Positions 16,933 to 24,511 of a stretch of 35,200 nucleotides of DNA are shown here, in pieces. Under the pieces are notes generated by a model. That model worked only from the letters and a program-made list of their open reading frames with translations. It ran no database searches and was not told where the DNA came from. How positions within the stretch are numbered: the first letter of the stretch is position 1; each line of letters opens with the position of its first letter. This DNA is from Lawsonibacter sp. (lineage in GTDB: Bacteria > Bacillota > Clostridia > Oscillospirales > Oscillospiraceae): positions 1 through 35,200 of the forward strand of contig JAAWHL010000019.1 of the NCBI GenBank assembly GCA_022795855.1, read 5' to 3'. The position numbers were made by a program, and so were the translations under genes.

Positions 16933-17367
16933 ATGAGCTCAATCTGCGGAGCCGACTGCGGCCAATGCCCCTGGAGCGCGGACTGCGGCGGCTGTTCGGA
17001 GACCGGCGGCCGGCCCTTCGGCGCGCCCTGCGCCATAGCGGAGTGCTGCCGGAGCGGGCCGGGGGCCCTGGACGCGTGGAAGAAGCAGCTGATTGCCGCC
17101 TTCAACGACCTGCACATCCCGGATATGGAGGAGGTCACCGGCCTGACCCCCCTGAGAGGTTCCCTGATTAACCTGGAATACCCCCTGCCCGGGGGGCAGA
17201 AGGCCAGATTCTGGGACGACAGCCGCATCTACCTGGGCGCCCAGCTCCCCAAGGGGGACTCCGGGCGCTGCTACGGCCTGGCCGCCGACGAGCGGTATCT
17301 CATGGTGGCGGAATACGGGGACGGCGGCGACGGGGCCCAGGTAGTGGTGTGGAAGCGCTGGAATTAG
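16933..17367 (+). CDS. Cysteine-rich small protein, DUF3795-like
   Basis: 144 residues. The N-terminus is a cysteine cluster (CGADCGQCPWSADCGGC, residues 5-21) resembling the zinc- or iron-binding start of DUF3795-type proteins, with more cysteines at about 33-40. The rest is short beta-rich sequence (RIYLGAQLPKG, YLMVAEYGDGG, VVVWKRW). AAAGGAG precedes the ATG. The gene is bracketed by two copies of the 163-bp repeat in opposite orientation, and its stop TAG lies in the left end of copy 2. Function unknown; no neighbouring gene suggests one. Confidence 0.75.
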   Translation: MSSICGADCGQCPWSADCGGCSETGGRPFGAPCAIAECCRSGPGALDAWKKQLIAAFNDLHIPDMEEVTGLTPLRGSLINLEYPLPGGQKARFWDDSRIYLGAQLPKGDSGRCYGLAADERYLMVAEYGDGGDGAQVVVWKRWN

Positions 17368-17528
17368 GCCTTGTCTGAACAATGGAAATAGGACCAAACG
17401 CGGAGGATTTTGCTGCCGGACGAGGCCGATTTTCCGCAGGAATCCTGGATGTCTCTCCAGAAAAATCGGGGAAGTACGGCGGCAGAAGGCCCGCCGGTTG
17501 GGCGTATTGACAATGTTCAAACAGGCCC
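17366..17528 (+). repeat. Dispersed 163-bp inverted-repeat element, copy 2
   Basis: Ends AGGCCTTGTCTGAACA and TGTTCAAACAGGCCC are inverted repeats. Long stretches match copy 1, for example CGGAGGATTTT.CTGCCGGAC and AAAAATCGGGGAAGTA. As with copy 1 it starts on a TAG stop codon. Confidence 0.8.
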
Positions 17529-17547
17529 TGGCCCCTGCCCGAAAAAC

Positions 17548-17580
17548 AGGCCCCCTCCGGCCTCAGGCCGGAGGGGGCCT
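17548..17580 (-). terminator. Rho-independent terminator of the ECF/P1-peptidase operon
   Basis: A perfect 15-bp stem with a 3-base loop (AGGCCCCCTCCGGCC / GGCCGGAGGGGGCCT). On the minus strand it is followed by GTTTTTC, as expected for the operon ending at 17623. Confidence 0.85.
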
Positions 17581-17622
17581 CCTCTCTCCTCCCGCGCTTG
17601 CCCCCGCGGGGGGCGGGAGGGC

Positions 17623-18588
17623 TTACGCTTTTTTCCAGTCGGCCAGCCCGGGCAGGCCGTAGGCGGAGGCCGCAGACTGCACGGCCCGGACAATCGCCCG
17701 CTCCATGGCCAGGGCGGCCATCGCCCCCACCACGTTCACGTCGCCGGGCAGGTCCCCCAGGGAGAGGGCATAGATGCTGTCCCCGTCGGCGGTGGTGTGC
17801 ACCGGGCGGATGGCCCTGGCATAGCCGTTGTGGGTCATCCCGGCGGCCTTGGTCAGCTGGGTTTTGTTCAGCTTGGCGTTGGTGACCACCACGCCCAGGG
17901 TGGTGTTGCCGGGGGTCAGGCCGGCGGCCCGGTCCGCGTCCCCGAACAGCTCCTCCAGGGTGGAGGACAGCCCGGCCCGGTCCGGGGTGAGCAGTCCGGC
18001 AATGGGCGCGCCGTTGGGGCCGTACACGTCCCCCAGGGCGTTCACCGCCGCCAGTGCCCCCACCTTCAGCGCCCCCGCCTGGAGGGCGTATACCCCGAAG
18101 CCCGCCTTCATGGCCCGCTCCATCCCCCGGTACTTGCCTACCGAGCAGCCCGTGCCCGCGCCCGCGTTCCCCTGGGCGGGGGTGCTGTAAGAGGCGTTCA
18201 CACAGGCGGCGTAGGCCATGGCGCTGTCCGGGCGCACGTCCTTGCGGCCCACCCCCAGGTCGAACAGGCAGGACTGGCTGACCAGGGGGACCTTGGCCAC
18301 CCCCGTTTCAAAGCCGATGTTCCGCTCCTCCAGATATTTCTGCACGCCCCCCGCCGCGTCCAGGCCGAAGGCGCTGCCCCCCGACAGGAGGACGGCGTTG
18401 ATCCCCTCGGCGGCGGCCACGGGATTCAGGATCTGGGACTCCCGGGAGGCGGGGCCCCCGCCCCGCACGTCCAGGCCGGCGGGACTCATGCGGTCGCACA
18501 GAATCACGGTGCAGCCGGTGGCGGCCTCCATGTCCTGGGCGTGGCCCACACGAAAGCCGCCCACCTCCATAATTCCGATTTCCCTCAT
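17623..18588 (-). CDS. P1 (S58, DmpA/BapA-like) family peptidase
   Basis: 321 residues. Family features: an N-terminal VGGFRVGHAQD strand, DVRGGGPASRE, LLSGGSAFGLDAAGGVQ, and GNTTLGVVVTNAKLNKTQ, where the self-cleavage and nucleophile site of this N-terminal-nucleophile fold is expected; here it is a threonine rather than the serine of DmpA. Such enzymes release N-terminal residues, including beta-alanine and D-amino acids, from short peptides. No signal peptide, so cytoplasmic. The ATG overlaps the ECF S-component stop as ATGA, so the two are made together, which hints that the transporter imports the peptidase substrate or product (inference). Confidence 0.88.
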   Translation of the reverse strand: MREIGIMEVGGFRVGHAQDMEAATGCTVILCDRMSPAGLDVRGGGPASRESQILNPVAAAEGINAVLLSGGSAFGLDAAGGVQKYLEERNIGFETGVAKVPLVSQSCLFDLGVGRKDVRPDSAMAYAACVNASYSTPAQGNAGAGTGCSVGKYRGMERAMKAGFGVYALQAGALKVGALAAVNALGDVYGPNGAPIAGLLTPDRAGLSSTLEELFGDADRAAGLTPGNTTLGVVVTNAKLNKTQLTKAAGMTHNGYARAIRPVHTTADGDSIYALSLGDLPGDVNVVGAMAALAMERAIVRAVQSAASAYGLPGLADWKKA

Positions 18589-19223
18589 GCGGCAGCGCTC
18601 ACCTCATTTCGATTTACGGTTTTCTCCAGCGCCCGGCACACCGCGGCGCCCAGCACCAGGCAGGCTGCCGCCTCGGCCAGCCCGTTGACGGCCACCAGGC
18701 CCATCATAAACACCAGCAGGCTGAACCCTCCCCCGCCGGCGTAGCCGTAGGCGCTGACCGAGACGCCCAGCCAGGTGTCGTGGAAAATCATCCAGTTGCC
18801 CGCAATGTACAGCACGGTGTTCAGCACCGGCGTAAGGAAACAGCACAGGGCCAGCCCCGCAGTGCGGAACCTGGGCGCCCGCTTCAGCCCCCGATAGAGC
18901 AGGCCGGGCACCGCCCCCACCACGACGCGGTTGACCACACAGCAGAAAAAGGTGCCCGCAGGGTTTTCCGCCAGGAAAACGGCCCCCAGCGCGCTGCCGC
19001 CGAAGCACTGGGCAAAGCTGGTCAGCCCGAACACCAGGCCCAGGAAGGCCCCCGCGCCGGGCCCCAGGATCAGGGAGCCTACCGCCACCGGGATGACGAT
19101 GAAGGTAATCTCCACGCCCCAGGGGGTGCGCAGGTAGCCCAAGGGGGTGTAGGCCATAACCAGCACAATGGCCATCAGCAGGGCCAGCTGGGTCAGGCTG
19201 CGTACATTGGTCTTCTTTTTCAT
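18585..19223 (-). CDS. ECF transporter S component (substrate unknown)
   Basis: 212 residues with about six membrane segments. The N-terminal LALLMAIVLVMAYTPLGYLRTPWGVE followed by FIVIPVAVGSLILGPGAGAFLGLVFGLTS matches the S-component family that includes pantothenate-type transporters. It would use a shared energising module (EcfA, A', T), which is not in this window. The ATG at 19223 has GGAGGA nine bases upstream; the open frame extends far upstream without support. It is first in an operon with a P1-family peptidase, preceded by a long leader of about 135 bases. Confidence 0.82.
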   Translation of the reverse strand: MKKKTNVRSLTQLALLMAIVLVMAYTPLGYLRTPWGVEITFIVIPVAVGSLILGPGAGAFLGLVFGLTSFAQCFGGSALGAVFLAENPAGTFFCCVVNRVVVGAVPGLLYRGLKRAPRFRTAGLALCCFLTPVLNTVLYIAGNWMIFHDTWLGVSVSAYGYAGGGGFSLLVFMMGLVAVNGLAEAAACLVLGAAVCRALEKTVNRNEVSAAA

Positions 19224-19363
19224 ATTCAATTCCTCCTGCTGCCGCTCCGCCCGATGCGGATGCAGCGCAATTTTGGCCCTGAATTCATAACCGGAGCTGT
19301 GAATCCGGGCTCTTTTGGGGGCTCCCGCCGGGCAAGACAGGGCCCCGGCCTTTCGCCACAGGG

Positions 19364-19392
19364 AATATAGCTCGCTTCCGAGAAAAAAGCAA
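19364..19392 (-). promoter_or_regulatory. Sigma-A promoter of the ECF S component operon
   Basis: Minus strand TTGCTT, 17 bases, TATATT. The predicted leader of about 135 bases is GC-rich and may fold; I did not recognise a known riboswitch in it. Confidence 0.6.
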
Positions 19393-19463
19393 GGTTTTTT
19401 CCCAAAGCAGGGGCATTTTTTCTCAAGGGGCATAGGATGAACCAGCCAAAAGGAGGAATGACC

Positions 19464-20162
19464 ATGAAACTGCCCGCAGAGCTGGACAAGGCGCCCGTCA
19501 TGCGCTGGAAGGAGGAGGAGCAGACCCTGACCCTTGTAGGGGAACCGGTCCTGGAGATGAGCCTGTCCTGGCCGGAGTGGACGGGCCAGGGCGCGCTGGC
19601 GCGGCACGCGGGGCGGTATTACGCCCGGCTGGCCCGGCGCTGGAGGGAGCACTGGGCGCGGGAGGGGTACATCCGGGCCTGCCTGGCCCTTGCGGAGCGG
19701 CGGGAGCAGTCCAGGCCCTTTGCGCCCTGGTCGGTCTCCCTGAGCGGGCGTGTGACCCTGGACGGCGGGGAGTACCTGTCCCTGGCTCTGGCGGCCCGGG
19801 AACGGCGGGAGGACGGCCGGACCCTGGAGTACCGCTGGGGGGACGTGTGGCGCAGGTCCGACGGGGCGGCGGCGGGGCTGGGGGAGCTGCTGGGCGGGGA
19901 GCGCCGCTGGCGGCGGCATCTGCGTCAGGCGCTGGAGCAGGCCGCCCAGGACGCACGGCGGGCGGGACTGTGCCTGGATCCGGAGCTGGAACGGCCCCTG
20001 CGCCGCTGGTTTTCCCCCCGGCGCGCCACCCTGACGGAGGAGGGGCTGGAGGTATACTACCCCCAGTGCACCCTGGCTCCGGCGGCGGAGGGCGCACCCG
20101 TTCTCCGGCTGTCCCTGCCCCAGAGCGCCCGCTGGGCGGGGCGGGAGGAGGTCAGCTCCTGA
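19464..20162 (+). CDS. DUF3298/RsiV-like C-terminal domain protein
   Basis: 232 residues, very rich in Arg, Trp and Leu. The end LTEEGLEVYYPQCTLAPAAEGAPVLRLSLP resembles the end of DUF3298 domains (strand, then a pattern like f.Y.lAP.a.G...i.iP). The rest matches the two-strand plus helical layout of that domain loosely (WSVSLSGRVTLDGGEYLSLALAAR). Unlike RsiV anti-sigma factors there is no N-terminal membrane anchor and no sigma gene beside it. The start ATG at 19464 lies seven bases after AAAGGAGG; an ATG two codons earlier is too close to it. The last 11 bases overlap the convergent SLH gene. Confidence 0.65.
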   Translation: MKLPAELDKAPVMRWKEEEQTLTLVGEPVLEMSLSWPEWTGQGALARHAGRYYARLARRWREHWAREGYIRACLALAERREQSRPFAPWSVSLSGRVTLDGGEYLSLALAARERREDGRTLEYRWGDVWRRSDGAAAGLGELLGGERRWRRHLRQALEQAAQDARRAGLCLDPELERPLRRWFSPRRATLTEEGLEVYYPQCTLAPAAEGAPVLRLSLPQSARWAGREEVSS

Positions 20163-21234
20163 CCCGCTCCAGAAAGTTTTTCAGCATCTGGGCCGCCTCC
20201 GCCCGGGTTGCCCGGCCCTCCGGCTCCAGACCGCTTCCCCTGCCCTGAAGGACGCGGTGCTCCGCTGCCCAGCGCAGCGCCTGCGCCTCCTCTCCGGATT
20301 GGGCCGCGTTCCCGCCGTCCCGGGGACTTCCCGCGTACCGCCACAATACCAGGCTCAGCTCCTGCCGGGTGACGGGCTCCTCCGGGCCGAAACGGCCGTC
20401 CCCCAGGCCGGAGAGGGCCCCTGTCTCCGCCGCCCAGGCGGAGCTCCGGGCATACCAGCTCCCCGTCTCCACATCGGAAAAGCCGCCCAAGCCGGCCGGC
20501 TCGGGCCTGCCCTCCAGGTTGTACAGCACCTGGGCCAGCATCCCCCGGGTCATCAGGGCGTCGGGGGAGAACACCCCGGCGGCGGTGCCGCAGAACAGCG
20601 CCCGGGCGGAGACAAAGTCCGCCGCGGCGGTGTACCAGCTCCGGGCCGGAACGTCCGCAAAGGGGACGCCGCCATCGGCCAGCTCCACCCGGGCCGAGCC
20701 CTCCAGGGGAATGACAAACACGCCCCTCTCCCAGTCCATCACGGCCCGGGGAATCACCCTGGGCGCGCCCTCCCCCTCTGTCAGCCGCGCCGCGGTGCCG
20801 GGCCCCGCGCCCTGGACAGAGAGCTCCGCCGTCAGGCCGCCGGGGACGCGGGCGAGAACCTCCTCCCCCGCCTGAACCGCCAGGGACAGCACGTCCCCCT
20901 GCCTCCGGACCAGCAGGGAGAGCGCACCCTCGGGCAGGCGGAGCAGCGCACCGTTGGGCACGGTAATCCGAACGTCCGGCAGCTCCACCACCAGCGCGGC
21001 CCCGGTCTCCCGGCCCAGGGCCCGGACAGCGGAGGCGGGGAGCGTCACCCGAACGCTGCGGATTCCCTCCGGGATTTGGGGCGCAATCACCGCCGCAGCG
21101 CTGCCGCTTTCCCCGGCCCGGGCGGCCAGCTCCCCTCCGGTTTCGGGGGACAGCACCACGCAGGCGGTCCCGTCCCGGAGGACGGCCGGCGGAGAGACCG
21201 CCGTCTGGAGGCCGCTCTGTCCCGGGAGGGGCAC
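20152..21234 (-). pseudogene. C-terminal part of a frameshifted SLH surface protein
   Basis: This frame encodes the missing end of the protein that starts at 23483. It contains about 150 residues of beta-rich sequence, then three SLH motifs (VPFADVPARSWYTAAADFV.., GFSDVETGSWYARSSAWAAETG.., and ALRWAAEHRVLQGRGSG..). SLH domains bind pyruvylated secondary wall polymers and anchor proteins to the cell wall. The frame is open upstream through the 24-bp repeats as EGNPGGGT, and the GTG at 21234 has no ribosome site, so separate translation is unlikely. Joined to the upstream frame by adding one base, the gene would encode 1110 residues. Confidence 0.75.
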
Positions 21235-23483
21235 GGCGTTTCCCCCGCTGCCGGGACGCTCCCCGCCGGTCCCGCCGCCGGGGTTCCCCTCTGTCCCGCC
21301 GCCGGGGTTCTCCTCTGTCCCGCCGCCGGGGGTCTCCTCCGTCCCGCCGCCGGGGTCTCCTCTGTCCCGCCGCCGGGGTTCCCCTCTGTCCCGCCGCCGG
21401 GGTTCCCCTCCGTCCCGCCGCCGGGGTTCCCCTCTGTCCCGCCGCCGGGGTTCTCCTCCGTCCCGCCGCCGGGGTTCCCCTCCGTCCCGCCGCCGGCGGG
21501 GCGTATCTTGACGTCCAGCAGGACCGTCCCCCGGACCGTGCGGTAATTGCCGCTGTCCGGCGTGAAGGTCCAGGCATAGGCCTCCTGCCCCGGACGGACA
21601 AAGGCCGCCGCGTCCAGGGCCAGCGTCCCGCCTACCCGGGTGTTCTCCCGGCTCAGGCGGACGGAGGCGGGGGCCCGGTCCAGAAAGAGCTCCCCGCCGT
21701 CATAGGTCACCGCGCCGATCTCCGGGTCGGCCGGACGGACGGTAAAGACTCCTACGGCGGTGCCGGTATAGTTTCCTATCCCCTGAAGGACCGCCAGGGC
21801 CTCCCCGGCGTTCACGTTCTCCTCCCAGGTCAGAATGTAGTCCTTCCCCCGGTGCAGGGCCTGCCCGTCCAGGGCGGCGGCGGGGACGGGCGTGACGGGG
21901 CTGCCGGTGTAGACCGCGTCGGACAGGCCGGTTATCTCCGCACCGGACAGGCTTCTGGGTACAACAACGGCAGTGCCGGACCAGACCGGGATGTCTTCAT
22001 AGCTCCGGCCGTCCACACTGCCGTGGAACAGGATGGTATAGGTCAGCTCCCCTGCGTCGGGGACCGGCGCCGCGCCGCCCCAGAGGACGGTATACCGCCC
22101 CTCCCCGGCACTTCCGTTCAGGCTGACCTCAATGTCCCCCAGGGTGACTATCTCCTCCAGGGATACGCCGTAGACCGGATCCTCCCGGACCGAAAAGCCG
22201 CAGCCGGGGGAGACCGGCCGGCCGCCGGAGGCAAAGCGGAGCTCCTGAACGGAAAAGCGTATGGTTCCGGTTATGCTGCCGGTATAGTTTCCCTCTGCGA
22301 GGAGGCGGAAGGAAATCTCGCCGGAGCTCCCCGCGGGCAGGGTGTTCAGCGCCGCAGTCAGCGCCTCATAATCGTAATCCGTCCCATTCAAGGAGTACAC
22401 CAGCCGGCCGGTCACATCCCCGAACTCCGGCTGGGCAAAGGCGGCCCCGCCCGGGACAAAGACGCGCTCCTCCGCAGGCCGCCGGGCGGTTACGTCCCGG
22501 GGCAGGACGGTCCCCAGCAGCCCCTCCGGCTGGCGCAGGACATAATTTCCGGCCTGCGCCCCGGCCAGGGTGAAGGGCCGGGAGAGGGCTGCCGGGATCC
22601 CCGACCCGGCGTCCGGGCCGGAGAGGGTCCCGGGGACAGACGTCTCCGCGACGCATACCTGCTCCCCGTCCAGCACGCCCTCCAGCGCACCGGCCAAAAC
22701 GGAGACCTCCACGCCGCCGTCATAGACCTTCTCCTCCACGCAGGCGGTCAGGGTCAGCACCCGGGGCTCCACGGTCAGGACGCCCAGGCACACCCGGCCC
22801 AGAAATTTGGGGTCGTCCTCCGCCGCCTGGGCAAAAATGTAGTACGTCCCGGCCTCCCGGGCGCCCTCCGTCTCCGTCAGGCCCTCCGGGTCGGTGCAGC
22901 AGAGAACGGAAAAGCGGCCTTCCACCTCCGGATTGCTCCAGGTGACGGCCGCTTGGTGAAGGGTTCCGCTGTATTCCTCGGTGCGGGGAAGGTCGGTGAC
23001 AAAATCGCTGGGAAGCAGGCCGCCAATCAGGTTGAGCGGCAGGGTGCTTTCGTACTCGTCATAATAGACAATGGCCCGGATGAATCCCCGCGCCCCGTAG
23101 GACAGGCACAGCCGCCCCTTCCGGTCCGGGTCGAACCAGACGCTGGACAGGCCCGGGTCGTCGGTCTCCCACTGCGCCTCGTCCGTCACGTCCTCCGTGC
23201 GGCCGTCGCTGTAGTAGGCCTCCGCAGTCAGGATAAGCTCCGCCGGCGGCGCATCCGGGGTCTCTGGCGTTCGAATCCACTCCGCCTCCTCCCAGAGGAT
23301 CCTGACCCCAATCAGCACAGATTCCGGAGGCCCCTCCGGCTCGGACTCCGCCCCGCCGTCCAGGGGATCCCCCGCCCCAGCGGGTTCCGGCTCCGGTTCC
23401 GGCCCGGCGGCCAGCGCGCCGGTCACGGCCAGGCTCAGGGACAGGCACAGGCACGCAAGGATAGCAAGCAGCTGTTTTTTCAT
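21087..23483 (-). CDS. N-terminal part of a secreted surface protein with bacterial Ig/YDG-like domains (frameshifted)
   Basis: 798 residues as read, of which about 710 are in the proper frame. It has a signal peptide (MKKQLLAILACLCLSLSLAV, cut near GALAA), then an acidic Pro/Glu stretch, Ig-like domains and YDG/MBG-like modules (KVYDGGVEVSV..., VYTGSPVTPV..., GNYTGTAVGVFTV), then GGGTEGNP repeats. In the fourth repeat counted from the 3' side a G is missing from a G run, so the frame changes to RRRPPAAGQ and ends at 21087 without the SLH anchor. GAAGGGAG precedes the ATG. The product as read would be secreted but not anchored. Confidence 0.75.
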   Translation of the reverse strand: MKKQLLAILACLCLSLSLAVTGALAAGPEPEPEPAGAGDPLDGGAESEPEGPPESVLIGVRILWEEAEWIRTPETPDAPPAELILTAEAYYSDGRTEDVTDEAQWETDDPGLSSVWFDPDRKGRLCLSYGARGFIRAIVYYDEYESTLPLNLIGGLLPSDFVTDLPRTEEYSGTLHQAAVTWSNPEVEGRFSVLCCTDPEGLTETEGAREAGTYYIFAQAAEDDPKFLGRVCLGVLTVEPRVLTLTACVEEKVYDGGVEVSVLAGALEGVLDGEQVCVAETSVPGTLSGPDAGSGIPAALSRPFTLAGAQAGNYVLRQPEGLLGTVLPRDVTARRPAEERVFVPGGAAFAQPEFGDVTGRLVYSLNGTDYDYEALTAALNTLPAGSSGEISFRLLAEGNYTGSITGTIRFSVQELRFASGGRPVSPGCGFSVREDPVYGVSLEEIVTLGDIEVSLNGSAGEGRYTVLWGGAAPVPDAGELTYTILFHGSVDGRSYEDIPVWSGTAVVVPRSLSGAEITGLSDAVYTGSPVTPVPAAALDGQALHRGKDYILTWEENVNAGEALAVLQGIGNYTGTAVGVFTVRPADPEIGAVTYDGGELFLDRAPASVRLSRENTRVGGTLALDAAAFVRPGQEAYAWTFTPDSGNYRTVRGTVLLDVKIRPAGGGTEGNPGGGTEENPGGGTEGNPGGGTEGNPGGGTEGNPGGGTEETPAAGRRRPPAAGQRRTPAAGQRGTPAAGPAGSVPAAGETPCPSRDRAASRRRSLRRPSSGTGPPAWCCPPKPEGSWPPGPGKAAALRR
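21269..21495 (-). repeat. 24-bp tandem repeat array encoding GGGTEGNP
   Basis: Nine units plus a partial one, units 24 bases long (GTCCCGCCGCCGGGGTTCCC.. on the plus strand), except unit 4 (21341-21363) with 23 bases. The short unit has GGGG at 21352-21355 where its neighbour of the same type has GGGGG. It encodes a flexible linker between Ig-like domains and the SLH anchor. Confidence 0.92.
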
Positions 23484-23621
23484 GATTTTTTCTCCCTTCT
23501 GAATCAGCGCCTGTGCCTACAGCCTCAAACGCGCACCCAGGCGGGCCCCATTCTCCGTTATAAGCGCAGGCTCTGGAAATCTGGGCCGCGGACCGCCTCT
23601 CCGCCGTCCGGGTCCGGTTCT

Positions 23622-23646
23622 ATTTTACCATGCCCAAGCGCGGCGG
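23622..23646 (-). promoter_or_regulatory. Possible extended -10 promoter of the SLH protein gene
   Basis: Minus strand TGGTAAAAT (TGn plus TAAAAT at 23622-23627), about 140 bases before the ATG. No good -35 box is present, so the call rests on the extended -10. The remaining 456-base gap holds one plus-strand terminator and no open gene. Confidence 0.35.
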
Positions 23647-23762
23647 AAAAGACTTTTTTCGATAATTTTCGACATCCCCGGCGCCCCTTTTTCGGATTGG
23701 CGCCGATGATGCTCAAATTTCCAGATCCCCTGTCAAAAGGCCGGCCGGCCCTGATTGAGAAG

Positions 23763-23794
23763 CGGGCGGTGCCTTGCCGACACCGCCCGTTTTC
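23763..23794 (+). terminator. Plus-strand hairpin with T tract, no gene upstream
   Basis: CGGGCGGTG / CACCGCCCG with a 9-base loop followed by TTTTCTG. It is shaped as a rho-independent terminator on the plus strand, although the nearest genes on both sides run on the minus strand. Confidence 0.6.
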
Positions 23795-23923
23795 TGTGCT
23801 GTTGTTCCCTTGTTTGCGCCGCCCCGTTTTCCGCTGCCCTTAAAAAACATTGCTTTCCCCGGGGGGTTTTCCATGTTTTCTCATGGCAGCTCCCATAACC
23901 GGGGCCTCCTTTATACAGAAGGC

Positions 23924-23939
23924 CCGGGGCAGAGCCCGG
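23924..23939. repeat. GGGGCAGAGCCC hairpin after the GNAT gene
   Basis: CCGGGGCAGAGCCCGG, directly after the minus-strand stop at 23940. It shares its core with the hairpin cluster behind potCD and may be a terminator or transcript-end stabiliser. Confidence 0.5.
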
Positions 23940-24500
23940 CTACAGGCGCCGGACATACCGCAAATCAATGCAGACCGTATCCGGCGGAAAGGGAATCTCC
24001 TCCCAGGTGCCGTCCCAGGCAAAGCCATGGCGGGCGTAGAAACGCCGGGCCCCCTCGTTCTCCCGGAGCACATAGAGATAGCAGTCCTGAAAACCGCCGG
24101 CCTTCAGCCGGCGCAGGATCTCCTCCATCAGAACCGAGCCGTAGCCCTTCCCCGTCTCGCCGGGGTGGGTATAGAAAGAGATAATCTCCCCCCAGCCGGC
24201 ATAGACGGCATTATGGAATTTGCACACGCTGCCCGCCTGGACTCCCGCCTCCGTGCGGGCGTGGCCGTAGGTGGCACAGCACACGGGGCGGCCGCCGCTA
24301 TAGAGCAGGCAGCTGCGGGCCCGGCCGGTGCGCCGGTTCTCCCGAAAGGTCTCAATCCAGCGTCCGTCGGTAATCTCCTCATCCAAAAACTTCTGCGGGA
24401 CGTATCCGGGGTAGGTGGCCCGCCACCCAAGAGCGTGGATGAGAGACATGGCCGCAAAGTGCTCCTCCTCTGCGGCGTCCACAAAGCGAAGGGCATCCAT
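23940..24500 (-). CDS. GNAT family N-acetyltransferase
   Basis: 186 residues. Acetyl-CoA-binding motif A is visible as ISFYTHPGETGKGYGSVLMEEIL (HPGETGKGYG for Q/RxxGxG/A), and motif B as LYVLRENEGARRFYARHGF. The N-terminal VDAAEEEHFAAMSLIHALGWRATYPGYVPQ is typical of acetyltransferases related to RimI/YjcF types. Substrate unknown. It follows the ABC ATPase gene by 11 bases, so it is the last gene of the amino acid transporter operon. A role in acetylating the imported compound is possible but unproven. Confidence 0.88.
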   Translation of the reverse strand: MDALRFVDAAEEEHFAAMSLIHALGWRATYPGYVPQKFLDEEITDGRWIETFRENRRTGRARSCLLYSGGRPVCCATYGHARTEAGVQAGSVCKFHNAVYAGWGEIISFYTHPGETGKGYGSVLMEEILRRLKAGGFQDCYLYVLRENEGARRFYARHGFAWDGTWEEIPFPPDTVCIDLRYVRRL

Positions 24501-24511
24501 GGCCGGCCCCC

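Noticed and set aside
21269-21495. The 24-bp direct repeats considered as a CRISPR array
   Set aside because: Units abut with no spacers and encode a protein linker; no cas gene is present.
20057-21601. A 514-codon minus-strand frame with AAGRRGTP repeats
   Set aside because: It is the third frame through the 24-bp repeat array and lacks a signal peptide or ribosome site; the real frames are those with GGGTEGNP.
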